From Bacteroidaceae bacterium (GTDB taxonomy: Bacteria; Bacteroidota; Bacteroidia; Bacteroidales; Bacteroidaceae): 64,000 nt of DNA. Below the pieces are notes generated by a model. It was given only the letters and a program-made list of their open reading frames with translations, was not told the DNA's origin and ran no database searches. The stretch is taken from NCBI GenBank assembly GCA_017617235.1, contig JAFZWQ010000027.1, positions 22,133-86,132 on the forward strand. The letters are read 5' to 3'. The position numbers and the translations under genes were made by a program. Positions 24,528-33,104 of this stretch are shown piece after piece; the stretch's first letter is position 1; each line of letters starts with the position of its first letter.

Positions 24528-26600
24528 ATGGGTAAACGTATCCTTTCTATAAGTTTCATGCTTTATGCTATATGTTCCGTTCTGAATCTTTCGATACTTG
24601 CACAGAATCCGGAAGTGCGATGGGATCGTCACAGCCTAATAATAGATGGGAAACGTGTGGTTCCTGTAATGGGTGAGGTTCATTACTCGCGCATTCCCGT
24701 CTCAGAGTGGGCTGATGAAATCCGAAAGATGAAGGTAGGTGGCGTGACCATAATTGCCACATACATTTTTTGGAATCATATAGAAGAGCAGGAAGGTGTA
24801 TTTGATTGGAGTGGACAGCGCAATCTACGCCATTTTATCCAACTATGCCAGGCTGAGCATTTGCCTGTCGTATTGCGAATAGGTCCATATTGTCATGGTG
24901 AGGTCCGTTGTGGCGGAATCCCAGACTGGGTGGTTGCTACGGGTTGCAAACTACGTAGTGAAGATCCAATGTTCCTGTCTTATGTCGAAATCCTGTATCG
25001 ACAGATTTACACACAGATACAGGGGTTGCAATGGAAGGATGGAGGACCTATCATAGCTTGTCAGTTTGATAATGAGTACGGTGGTAACGGTTCGTATCTA
25101 ATGGCATTGAAAGGAATAGCTCGCAATATAGGTTATGATTTGCCTTTTTACACTCGTACGGGGTGGCCAGAACTGCGTACGCCTACACCCTTTGGCGAGA
25201 TGCTCCCCCTTTATGGTGATTATGCTGACGGATTCTGGGATCGTTCCACTAAGGAAGGTGCTGGAAATTATTGGAAGGCGTTTCACTTTAAAGCGTTCCG
25301 CAGCAGTACTGCTATCGCCTCTGAGCAAATAAAAAATCAGAAGGAATCGTTGACGTTGGGCGATGAACAATATCCCTATTTTACCTGCGAACTGGGTGGC
25401 GGCATGATGACTAGCTATCATCGTCGTGTTTATCTCTATCCAGAGGATGCCTATTCAATGGCACTTGTGAAGTTAGGTTCTGGAAGTAATCTTTTGGGTT
25501 ATTATATGTATCATGGCGGCACAAACCCCGAAGGGAAGCTGACCTATTTGAACGAGAATCAAAAGACACCCGTCACCAATCATAATGACTTACCTGTAAA
25601 GACCTACGACTTTCAGGCACCCCTTGGTGAGTTTGGACAAATGAATCCTCATTATTACAGCCTACGTCCCCTTCATCTGTTTATGCACGACTTTGGTGAG
25701 ATGTTGGCTCCCATGGAGGCGACGTTTCCTGTAAATCCTGCAACTAAACAATATGACGATTCATTCCTTCGCTGGTCATATAGAAGCAAGGAAGGAACAG
25801 CTTTTGTTTTTGTAAATAACTATGAACGCTTTGCTAACCTTACTGCAAAAAAAAGAGTTCAATTTACGGTTGAGGGAATTACATTCCCACGTAAACCGTT
25901 TACGATTCCTTCAGGTACGATGGCTATATTCCCTCTGAACCTGTCAATTGCGAATGGGCATGTTATTAATTATGCTACGGCTCAACCTGTAGCTTGGCGC
26001 GAAGGAAAACTATGGTTTGAACAGAAAACTGGTATTGTTGCTGAGTTTAGCATCGATGGTAAAGTGCATACAATAAAACGAACCAGTTTGGAAAAACCCT
26101 TTATGGCGATAGACGGAGTTGAACTCTATTTGATTACGACTGAGGATGCTGGTCGTTTATTTCTTTCTGAAATAGACCAAAAGACTAATGTAAAATCTTC
26201 TATAAATAGAATAGAATACAGCAAGCTAAAGGAGGTTGGTATATTTCGCAAGATTACGATAGGTGTACAGCGTGTATCAGAAGAGCCTGTTGACTCGGAC
26301 TTTGATGATGCTGCCGTCTATCGAATTGAACTTCCATCGGACAGTATACTTCGACACGGTATGATGCAAATTGAATATCGTGGTGATGTAGCTCGTCTAT
26401 ATGCCAATGGAAAACTTGTCGGTGACAATTTCTACAATGGGCGTCCGTTCTTAATGGGACTATGGAGACTGCCTGCTGATGTGAAGACACTTGAGTTGCG
26501 CATTTTGCCGCTTCAAAAGGATATGCCAGTTTATTTTCCAAGCGAGGCTGATACGACGTTGGGTGAGTCTGTAGGTCGTATAATAGTACAAACAAGATAG
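24528..26600 (+). CDS. GH35 beta-galactosidase, exported
   Basis: The 690-residue protein has a signal peptide (to about residue 26) and a GH35 (beta/alpha)8 barrel: GEVHYSRIP (49-57), IFWNHIEEQEGVFDW (80-94), LRIGPYCHGE, and the acid/base Glu183 in DNEYGG. The nucleophile is probably Glu288 in TCELGGGM. C-terminal beta domains (from about 400) complete a normal-length enzyme. It would release terminal beta-galactose in the periplasm or at the surface. Third gene of the operon with the sugar porter and the DUF5107-TPR protein. Codons are noticeably more AT-rich than in dnaB-pheT. Confidence 0.92.
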   Translation: MGKRILSISFMLYAICSVLNLSILAQNPEVRWDRHSLIIDGKRVVPVMGEVHYSRIPVSEWADEIRKMKVGGVTIIATYIFWNHIEEQEGVFDWSGQRNLRHFIQLCQAEHLPVVLRIGPYCHGEVRCGGIPDWVVATGCKLRSEDPMFLSYVEILYRQIYTQIQGLQWKDGGPIIACQFDNEYGGNGSYLMALKGIARNIGYDLPFYTRTGWPELRTPTPFGEMLPLYGDYADGFWDRSTKEGAGNYWKAFHFKAFRSSTAIASEQIKNQKESLTLGDEQYPYFTCELGGGMMTSYHRRVYLYPEDAYSMALVKLGSGSNLLGYYMYHGGTNPEGKLTYLNENQKTPVTNHNDLPVKTYDFQAPLGEFGQMNPHYYSLRPLHLFMHDFGEMLAPMEATFPVNPATKQYDDSFLRWSYRSKEGTAFVFVNNYERFANLTAKKRVQFTVEGITFPRKPFTIPSGTMAIFPLNLSIANGHVINYATAQPVAWREGKLWFEQKTGIVAEFSIDGKVHTIKRTSLEKPFMAIDGVELYLITTEDAGRLFLSEIDQKTNVKSSINRIEYSKLKEVGIFRKITIGVQRVSEEPVDSDFDDAAVYRIELPSDSILRHGMMQIEYRGDVARLYANGKLVGDNFYNGRPFLMGLWRLPADVKTLELRILPLQKDMPVYFPSEADTTLGESVGRIIVQTR

Positions 26601-26647
26601 GTTGACAGGTAAAATTTACTGACTTGGATAGAAAATATTGGAAATAA

Positions 26648-26679
26648 TTTGGCTACAATAGATTAAAGTATTATCTTTG
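26648..26679 (+). promoter_or_regulatory. tRNA-Cys promoter
   Basis: TTTG (26648-26651), 20 bases, TATCTTTG (26672-26679): a perfect consensus 17 bases before the tRNA. Confidence 0.8.
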
Positions 26680-26696
26680 CACACGAATTTAAAGAT

Positions 26697-26768
26697 GGTG
26701 CCTTGGATGAGTGGCTTAGTCAACGGTCTGCAAAACCGTCTACAGCAGTTCGAATCTGCTAGGCACCT
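26697..26768 (+). tRNA. tRNA-Cys (GCA)
   Basis: The acceptor stem GGTGCCT (26697-26703) pairs with AGGCACC (26761-26767); the anticodon stem-loop ACGGT-CTGCAAA-ACCGT carries anticodon GCA; the T arm AGCAG-TTCGAAT-CTGCT is perfect. The D stem is only three pairs (GAT/GTC). The discriminator base is U (26768), the identity base expected of tRNA-Cys. CCA is not encoded. Confidence 0.96.
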
Positions 26769-26778
26769 CTAACAGACT

Positions 26779-26822
26779 AAGCACTCGGGACGCAACATCG
26801 TGTTCTGAGTGCTTTGTTTGTT
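26779..26822 (+). terminator. Terminator after tRNA-Cys
   Basis: AAGCACTC (26779-26786) pairs with GAGTGCTT (26807-26814), extendable through wobble pairs, followed by TGTTTGTT. It separates the tRNA from the glycosidase gene starting at 26843. Confidence 0.75.
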
Positions 26823-26842
26823 GAAAGGAAAAACTATATATC

Positions 26843-29530
26843 ATGAAAAAATTATTGATAGTTCTGATAGCCGTTACTTATGGCATCACAGATGTTAAAG
26901 CTCAGGTTTTTAGTTCTTCTTCGTTCTTGAAAGCTCGTATGAAGGCTGATGTTACAGTTCCCTATCGTATTCTGGACGAAGGAAAAGAGACTCCCATCGA
27001 ATGGGGACTCGACCTTGCCTGGCTTAGTGAGGATAATGTCCGTTGTGGCGTAATGTATGCCGGAAAGGACTTGATTGATATTGTCCGCACTTCATATCGT
27101 CCCTCTGATAGCGTTGATGGAGGAGAATTATCTGCAAGTCAGATTGCAATGATTCGTAAACGCGCTGACATTATCAAGAAATATCTGAAGTCAGGCGTTG
27201 CTATCAATATCAATGATGACCACGAGAGTGTGGCTAACTGGTACAATGCTGGAAGTATAGGTGTTGAGGGGAGAGGAAAGCGATGGGCACAGGTTATTGA
27301 TCTCAGCATCCAGAAGTATAAGGAACTTGGTCTGACAAATTTGGTGAGCATCAGTGCGTATAACGAGCCAGACTTTGGATGGAGCCAGGGCCTTAATAAT
27401 ACCCGAAAGGCAGATTTTATGGCTACGATAAAGAGTCTGAAGGAAGATTATGATGGACGTTACGATGGCGTGCGAATGTGTGGAGGAAATACCCTGAACG
27501 ACGATAAGGCCTATGAATGGTGGGATTATTTAAAAGAGGTGCTTGACGAAGGAAACACGCATCAGTTAGCAGGCTCGTTCGAAAACTATGCTAAATTCTT
27601 TACTGCCGTTCGTGAATATGGACATCACGCTACCGCTGACGAATTACATAATACCATGGAGGCAATGGTAGGTGTGGAATATGGTATGCAGACGGGTATC
27701 TGGTGGGGTACGTGTGAATATACTCGCAGTCAGTTTATGAAAGCTACCAATCCTCGCAATCCTGGTAAACGGTTGGCATATGGTGAACATCGCGATAACT
27801 GGACGGCTGCAGCCCTGTATCGTCATCCAGATGGCCGGATGCAGCTTTTTGGTGGAACTAGCGAGCGTCAGGCTGTTACAACCACATATAATTTCACTAG
27901 CTTGGATCGTCCTGTCTGGGTGAATGGTGAACGTGGCAGAGATTATGTCATGTATCTGCAGGGTGGAACGGGATACCAAGTTGGACAAACCAATGCCGAA
28001 AAAGTGCTGGATGTGCAGAGTGGACGAGATATCATGCCCCACATTGACGGTACTTACCGTATTATGAATGTAAATAGTGGCCGTTTGCTTGGAACTGATA
28101 ACATATATTCCAGCGATTGGCATTCGGTTACCCAGCGTGGCATTTCCTCTTCGAAAGCGTTGCAATGGATTGTTGAACCGTTTGACGATTCCAAATCCGG
28201 TGACCTCAGTTATTGTTATATAACTCAGAATACAGGTAAGGGCATGACTCTTGACATTCTGAATTGGAATTTGAATGCCGGTGCTGATGTTGGGGTTTTT
28301 CCAGGTGATAAGGGAGTTATCGAACAATGGTATCTTGAATATGCCGGTGAGGGTTCGTTTTATATCCGTAGCCGTTTTAGCACATTATGTTTGGAGGTCG
28401 CGAATTCCTCAACAGATATTGGTGCAAATGTACAGATGGGCTACTTTACAGGAAAACCTAATCAAAAGTGGCGTTTCATTGCGGTGGACACCAAACCCGA
28501 ACTTGTCGCTCCAGATGCACCTACGGAACTGAATGCTCGAGCAAACAATGCTTCTGTGCAGCTGACATGGAACGCTTCTGTAGCTACAGATGTTGCTAGT
28601 TATACCGTATTAAGAAGCGAGGACGGCAATGACTACTATACCATTGCCAAGGATGTGATAGGCACTTCGTATTGTGACAATGAGGCTCAAGATGGTACGG
28701 TGTATTCCTATCAGGTCTATGCAGTCGACAAATGTTACAACTATAGCAAATGTAGTAACACTGTTCAAGCATCTGTTAATAGTGAGAAAGGATTAGTTTT
28801 GCAGTTGTCTTTCGATGAAAGCTTGTATGATTTTACTGAAAATGGTAATCATTGTGCTGTCTATGGTCCTACAACATGGGTATCAGGTAAAGTTGACAAT
28901 GCCCTGAGTTTGGAAACAACCACTGAATCCGATAATTTTATACAATTACCTTATACGGTGGCTAATCACGACGAATTGACTACTGCCTGCTGGGTATATT
29001 GGAAAGGCGGTACTAGTGGGCAGCGTATTTGGGACTTTGGTAATGGAACCGATCAATATATGTTCTTTGCACCCTCCTCGGATGGTGGTATGCGTTTTGC
29101 TATTAAGAATGGCGGCAACGAACAACAAATTCGCGTTTCAACGTCTCTTACTCGTAACCGTTGGATGCATGTTGCTATAACTCTTGGATCGGATGGTGCG
29201 GTTCTCTATATTAATGGTGTGGAAAAATCCCGAAATTCAGCTGTGAACATTAAACCCAGTGATATCTCTCCCGTGCTTAACTTCATTGGGCGTAGTCAGT
29301 TTGCTTCTGACCCATATTTCAAAGGTTATATCGACGATTTTCGTATATACAACTACGTATTGTCTCCTGAGGAAATTCAGGAGATTGTTGATACGGCAAA
29401 TGGCATAAAAGACCTACAGACAGCTGGGAATGCAAAACGTCATGAATTTACCTTTGACCTGTCTGGTCGTCGTGTGTATAGCAATAATGGGGGAGTGATT
29501 ATACAACAGGGCCAGAAGTTCCTGAAATGA
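26843..29530 (+). CDS. Secreted multidomain glycoside hydrolase (GH-A-like + ricin + FN3 + LamG)
   Basis: The 895-residue protein has a signal peptide (to about 20) and at least five parts. (1) About 25-390: a TIM-barrel glycosidase of clan GH-A type with acid/base candidate Glu175 in SAYNEPDFGW and nucleophile candidate Glu267 in TADELHN. (2) About 400-548: a ricin/CBM13 beta-trefoil with three Q-x-W motifs (LQWIVEP, EQWYLEY, NQKWRFI). (3) About 560-650: a fibronectin type III domain. (4) About 655-870: a LamG/concanavalin-like domain (RWMHVAITLGSDG, YINGV). (5) A tail with FDLSGRRVYSN, like type A T9SS sorting signals. I cannot name the family of the barrel or the substrate. Confidence 0.82.
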   Translation: MKKLLIVLIAVTYGITDVKAQVFSSSSFLKARMKADVTVPYRILDEGKETPIEWGLDLAWLSEDNVRCGVMYAGKDLIDIVRTSYRPSDSVDGGELSASQIAMIRKRADIIKKYLKSGVAININDDHESVANWYNAGSIGVEGRGKRWAQVIDLSIQKYKELGLTNLVSISAYNEPDFGWSQGLNNTRKADFMATIKSLKEDYDGRYDGVRMCGGNTLNDDKAYEWWDYLKEVLDEGNTHQLAGSFENYAKFFTAVREYGHHATADELHNTMEAMVGVEYGMQTGIWWGTCEYTRSQFMKATNPRNPGKRLAYGEHRDNWTAAALYRHPDGRMQLFGGTSERQAVTTTYNFTSLDRPVWVNGERGRDYVMYLQGGTGYQVGQTNAEKVLDVQSGRDIMPHIDGTYRIMNVNSGRLLGTDNIYSSDWHSVTQRGISSSKALQWIVEPFDDSKSGDLSYCYITQNTGKGMTLDILNWNLNAGADVGVFPGDKGVIEQWYLEYAGEGSFYIRSRFSTLCLEVANSSTDIGANVQMGYFTGKPNQKWRFIAVDTKPELVAPDAPTELNARANNASVQLTWNASVATDVASYTVLRSEDGNDYYTIAKDVIGTSYCDNEAQDGTVYSYQVYAVDKCYNYSKCSNTVQASVNSEKGLVLQLSFDESLYDFTENGNHCAVYGPTTWVSGKVDNALSLETTTESDNFIQLPYTVANHDELTTACWVYWKGGTSGQRIWDFGNGTDQYMFFAPSSDGGMRFAIKNGGNEQQIRVSTSLTRNRWMHVAITLGSDGAVLYINGVEKSRNSAVNIKPSDISPVLNFIGRSQFASDPYFKGYIDDFRIYNYVLSPEEIQEIVDTANGIKDLQTAGNAKRHEFTFDLSGRRVYSNNGGVIIQQGQKFLK

Positions 29531-29539
29531 TAATCATGT

Positions 29540-29830
29540 TCAGTAGAAAACAATTTGATCTACAATATTTGCTCCTACGCGTTCGTTTATCCTATGAACT
29601 AGTTGGAATCGTCCCATATTCAGGTCCTGACGCAAGGCCGGGTTGGTAATTTTGATGAACAATTTTCCATGTTGGAATTTTACATCGCCTGTATAACGTG
29701 TAATAGTTGGGCCTGCAACTTCTGTCCACATGGACACAGCCCTGTGTTCGTAAATGGGTGTTTCCAGTCCCTGCTCTCGCAGATAACGCAACAAAACATC
29801 CCTTAGTGCTTCGGAATTCTTGCGTTTCAT
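29540..29830 (-). CDS. DUF721/DciA-like protein
   Basis: This 96-residue protein shows the DUF721 pattern: an N-terminal helix (SEALRDVLLRYLREQGL), W-x-E-V-A-G-P (residues 35-41) and a KH-like strand set (GKLFIKITNPALRQDLNM). DciA members act as loaders of replicative helicase in bacteria lacking DnaC, and this window also encodes DnaB. The start overlaps the end of recF by four bases, so the two are translationally coupled, an arrangement seen in many bacteria. Confidence 0.85.
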   Translation of the reverse strand: MKRKNSEALRDVLLRYLREQGLETPIYEHRAVSMWTEVAGPTITRYTGDVKFQHGKLFIKITNPALRQDLNMGRFQLVHRINERVGANIVDQIVFY

Positions 29831-30927
29831 AGGGTGAATTTTCCTTGGTGGACGTGAAACAAACGGTTCTCACCTGGCATAGAGGACAAAATTCTATCCA
29901 AATGGTCACGGTTCGTATCTGTAATGAAAATTTGTCCAAAATTCTCTCCGGACACCATCTTTACGATTTGTTCAACACGTACCGCGTCCAGCTTGTCAAA
30001 AATATCGTCGAGTATTAGAATCGGTTTCGTTTGGCTGCCCGTACGCTGTAGAAATTCGAACTGACTTAACTTCAAGGCAATCAAGTACGATTTGTTCTGT
30101 CCCTGACTTCCTTCGCGTTTGATGGGATATCCGTCTAACGTCATTTCTAGTTCGTCTTTGTGAATGCCGTGCAGTGAATACCCAACCGCTCTATCGCGAT
30201 GCCTGTCGCGTTGTATTATCTCCAGCAACGGTCCTCGCTGACAGTGCGATACATATTTCAGTCCAACTCTTTCACTGCCCGATGAGATAATTGTATAAAA
30301 CCGTTGGAACGTTGGTATTAATTGTTCCACGTAATATTGTCGCCGTTGGTATATGAATTCCCCTTCTCGTGCCATTGTCTCTTCCAAAATTGACAGCAGT
30401 TCAGGATCGGGTTCATGGTCTTCCATCTTCAATAGTACATTCCGCTGCTGAAGAGCTTTATTATATTTCAATAAAGCATCGATATATGGTGGCTCACACT
30501 GCGAAATCACAATATCCAGAAATCTTCGTCTCTCTTCGCTGCCGCCGCTGATTAGTCCGCTGTCCGCAGGGCTTACCACTACCAAGGGGATAAGCCCGAT
30601 GTGTTCCGCTAATCGTTTATAAGCCTTCTTGCCTCTGCGGATTATTTTTTTTTGTCCACGTTTCAGCCCACAAGAGATTTCCTCAGGGTTACCATCTTCG
30701 CGTTCATAGTTTCCCTGTAACATCATAACGTCTTCTGAATGCCGTATGCAATTAGAATCCAAATTTGATGTCGAACTTTTGCACATGGACAGAAAGTATA
30801 TGGCATCCAGTATATTCGTTTTCCCTTCACCATTTTTCCCAATGAAGCAATTAATGCCAGGTGCCAATTCTAAATCGGCCTGTGCAATATTCTTATAGTT
30901 GAGGATGGATAGACGTTTTAGTATCAT
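29827..30927 (-). CDS. recF: DNA replication and repair protein RecF
   Basis: The 366-residue SMC-like ATPase has Walker A GKNGEGKTN (30-38), the ABC-type signature region near KREGSQGQNKSYLIALKL, and Walker B LILDDIFDKLD (about 307-317). RecF acts with RecO and RecR to load RecA at single-strand gaps. It heads the recF-dciA pair, preceded by a minus-strand TATCTTTG 8 bases before the ATG, so its mRNA leader would be very short. Confidence 0.94.
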   Translation of the reverse strand: MILKRLSILNYKNIAQADLELAPGINCFIGKNGEGKTNILDAIYFLSMCKSSTSNLDSNCIRHSEDVMMLQGNYEREDGNPEEISCGLKRGQKKIIRRGKKAYKRLAEHIGLIPLVVVSPADSGLISGGSEERRRFLDIVISQCEPPYIDALLKYNKALQQRNVLLKMEDHEPDPELLSILEETMAREGEFIYQRRQYYVEQLIPTFQRFYTIISSGSERVGLKYVSHCQRGPLLEIIQRDRHRDRAVGYSLHGIHKDELEMTLDGYPIKREGSQGQNKSYLIALKLSQFEFLQRTGSQTKPILILDDIFDKLDAVRVEQIVKMVSGENFGQIFITDTNRDHLDRILSSMPGENRLFHVHQGKFTL

Positions 30928-30935
30928 TTCAAGGA

Positions 30936-30943
30936 CAAAGATA
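30936..30943 (-). promoter_or_regulatory. -7 box of recF
   Basis: Minus-strand TATCTTTG. A TTTG lies upstream at 16 bases (30963-30960), shorter than the usual 19-21 spacer, so strength is uncertain. Start would be about 4 bases before the ATG. Confidence 0.5.
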
Positions 30944-31006
30944 CAAAATATAATTCAGGCAAACCATATTTTTATTTTTTAATTTTTAAATTATAATTAA
31001 ATTTTG

Positions 31007-31014
31007 TATCTTTG
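31007..31014 (+). promoter_or_regulatory. -7 box of the TPR gene-ribH pair
   Basis: TATCTTTG with a T-rich (TTTT) element 20 bases upstream in a very AT-rich divergent region; the predicted start is about 35 bases before the ATG at 31055. Confidence 0.55.
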
Positions 31015-31054
31015 CACGAATTTACGCAAATAAACAAATAAAATAATAAATATT

Positions 31055-31723
31055 ATGTCTGAAAACAAGAAGAATGCCCCTAATATGGAGGCTGCTTTGG
31101 AACAAACTTTCGTTCAGAAAAATCTAAAGAAAATTGGTGCCTGTATTGGCATCGTATTGATAGTAGTATTTGCGGCTATTGGTTGTAAATATTATTTTGA
31201 ATCGCAAAGTAAAAAGGCTGCAGAGGCCTTGTATCCCTGTGAGCAGCAGTTCCTTCAAGGTAACTACGAGAAGGCTTTGAATGGTGATGGTTTGGATGTT
31301 ATTGGCTTGGTTGAGGTGGCCAAGAAGTATAGTTCCACGAAATCAGGAAATTTGGCTAAGTTGTATACGGGTTTGGCATATTACAAACTTGGTAAGATGG
31401 AGGATGCAGAAAATTATCTCGATGATTTCGATGCGAAGGATGATGAAATGATTAGTCCCGCAGCAATTGGTGCCTTGGGTAATGTTTATGCTGAGTTGGG
31501 ACAGAACGACAAAGCTGTTGAGACATTGAAGAAAGCCGCAAAAAAAGCAGATAGTAGTGTATTATCTCCCATTTTCCTGATTCAGGCTGGTGAGATTTTG
31601 GAGGGTGAAGGTAAGACTGCAGAAGCCCTGAAATTATATGAGGAAATCCAAAACCACTATCGCAGCAGCATGCAGGGCCAGGTAATCGAAAAGTATATCG
31701 AACGTGCCAAGCTTGCAAAGTAA
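31055..31723 (+). CDS. Membrane-anchored TPR protein (YfgM-like)
   Basis: The 222-residue protein has a cytoplasmic N-terminus, one membrane span at about 28-46 (GACIGIVLIVVFAAIGC) and a TPR domain (KLYTGLAYYKLGKMEDAENYL; AIGALGNVYAELGQNDKAVETL) to the end, the layout of YfgM/TPR_21 proteins that assist periplasmic folding at the translocon. It precedes ribH by nine bases; recF diverges on the other side. Exact role unknown. Confidence 0.82.
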   Translation: MSENKKNAPNMEAALEQTFVQKNLKKIGACIGIVLIVVFAAIGCKYYFESQSKKAAEALYPCEQQFLQGNYEKALNGDGLDVIGLVEVAKKYSSTKSGNLAKLYTGLAYYKLGKMEDAENYLDDFDAKDDEMISPAAIGALGNVYAELGQNDKAVETLKKAAKKADSSVLSPIFLIQAGEILEGEGKTAEALKLYEEIQNHYRSSMQGQVIEKYIERAKLAK

Positions 31724-31732
31724 TTGTATTGT

Positions 31733-32230
31733 ATGGCAACTGCTTTACATAATTTATCTGATTACGATTCCGAACGTATGCCTTCTGCCGAGGGCATGCG
31801 TTTTGGTATTGTGACCAGCGAGTGGAACAGCGAGATTACGGGTGCGCTGACCGAGGGTGCCCGTGAGACCTTGCTGAAGAACGGAGCCCGTACCGAGGAC
31901 ATCCAGTTAATGACGGTTCCCGGCAGTTTCGAATTGGTGTATGGCGCTGCGAGTATGGTGGAGACGGGTCGTTTCGATGCTGTTATTGCCATCGGTTGTG
32001 TCATTCGTGGCGACACTCCCCATTTTGATTACATCTGTCAGGGTACCACCCAGGGCCTTGCCGAACTTAATTGCAAAGCCCGCATCCCCGTCATCTACGG
32101 ACTGCTCACGTGTAACGATATGGAACAGGCCGAGATGCGTGCTGGTGGCATGTTGGGGAACAAGGGTGACGAATGTGCTGTTACAGCCATTAAGATGGTT
32201 GACTTCACTCGTCGCTTAAACGGCGCATAG
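31733..32230 (+). CDS. ribH: 6,7-dimethyl-8-ribityllumazine synthase
   Basis: The 165-residue enzyme condenses 5-amino-6-ribitylaminouracil with dihydroxybutanone phosphate, the penultimate step of riboflavin synthesis. Motifs: [13 protein letters not shown] (substrate Trp), [28 protein letters not shown] with the catalytic His, and FGLLTCN-like YGLLTCND. The frame is open to a TTG just after the preceding stop, but ATG at 31733 gives the normal N-terminus. It is the only riboflavin gene here. Its last 26 bases overlap the 3' end of the convergent TPR gene. Confidence 0.94.
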   Translation: MATALHNLSDYDSERMPSAEGMRFGIVTSEWNSEITGALTEGARETLLKNGARTEDIQLMTVPGSFELVYGAASMVETGRFDAVIAIGCVIRGDTPHFDYICQGTTQGLAELNCKARIPVIYGLLTCNDMEQAEMRAGGMLGNKGDECAVTAIKMVDFTRRLNGA

Positions 32231-33104
32231 CCTCTTCGTATTCCCCCATATCCATTAGGCATTCAGCATCCAGATAGCGAACTCGTTCGTCGTTTGGGAA
32301 ATACCCAAGGAAGCGCTTATAATATTCATGTGCTTCTTTGGGTTTTTCTGTGTCGTATAGTATATTGCCGCGCATTATTAATGCTTCGGCATGTTCGTTG
32401 TCTATGGCTAGCACGAAGTCTACGGCCTCGGCTGCTTCATCGTATTGGCTCATCGCAAGGTGTGCTTCCGCCAGTTGCATCCAGGCCTGTATATTATAAG
32501 GGTGTTTTTCCAGATGCTTTGTCATCATCATCAGAGCTTCACCTGGTTGTCCCAGTAAAGTACGTAATTCAGCTTCCATAACATCGGAATTCTCGTATTC
32601 AGGGTGTTTATTATGTAGAATTTTAACCCATTCCAAAGCTTTTTGGAATTTGTCATAGTCGCGACATAAGCATATTGCATCCGACAGCATATTTGCAGCT
32701 TCCGTCTGGTCTTCGCTATTGCGATATGCTTCCATCAGTAGCTGGTATGCTTTTTCGGGTTTGTTGAAGTATAAGTTAAGTTCTGCTTTTAAAAAAATTA
32801 CCTCGCGGTCATCCTGATCTGCAATCTTGCGACATAGTTGCCAAGCTTCCTTCTCGTTGCCGGCAAACATCTGCTGTCGTGAAAGGAATATCTGGGGATC
32901 TACACTATCCGGATAGAAAGACAGGGCATACCGTATACAGCGGTTTGCCTCGTCCATCCGTTGCTCCATAGCATAGTATTCTGCAATGTCGGTAAGTGTT
33001 TCGGATTCGAATTCAATATATTCGCCTGTTTCCAGCATTCGTTCATAGTCTGCCAGAGATTGGCGGAACTCAGCATCCTGAAAATAGTTATAGTCTTCGT
33101 TCAT
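32205..33104 (-). CDS. Cytoplasmic TPR protein
   Basis: The 299-residue all-helical protein has no signal or membrane span and consists of about six to seven TPRs ([61 protein letters not shown]). Such proteins scaffold complexes; the partner is unknown. It sits directly after glnS (stop of glnS is one base before the ATG), so it is probably cotranscribed with glnS. Convergent 26-base overlap with ribH. Confidence 0.8.
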   Translation of the reverse strand: MNEDYNYFQDAEFRQSLADYERMLETGEYIEFESETLTDIAEYYAMEQRMDEANRCIRYALSFYPDSVDPQIFLSRQQMFAGNEKEAWQLCRKIADQDDREVIFLKAELNLYFNKPEKAYQLLMEAYRNSEDQTEAANMLSDAICLCRDYDKFQKALEWVKILHNKHPEYENSDVMEAELRTLLGQPGEALMMMTKHLEKHPYNIQAWMQLAEAHLAMSQYDEAAEAVDFVLAIDNEHAEALIMRGNILYDTEKPKEAHEYYKRFLGYFPNDERVRYLDAECLMDMGEYEEAMRRLSDE

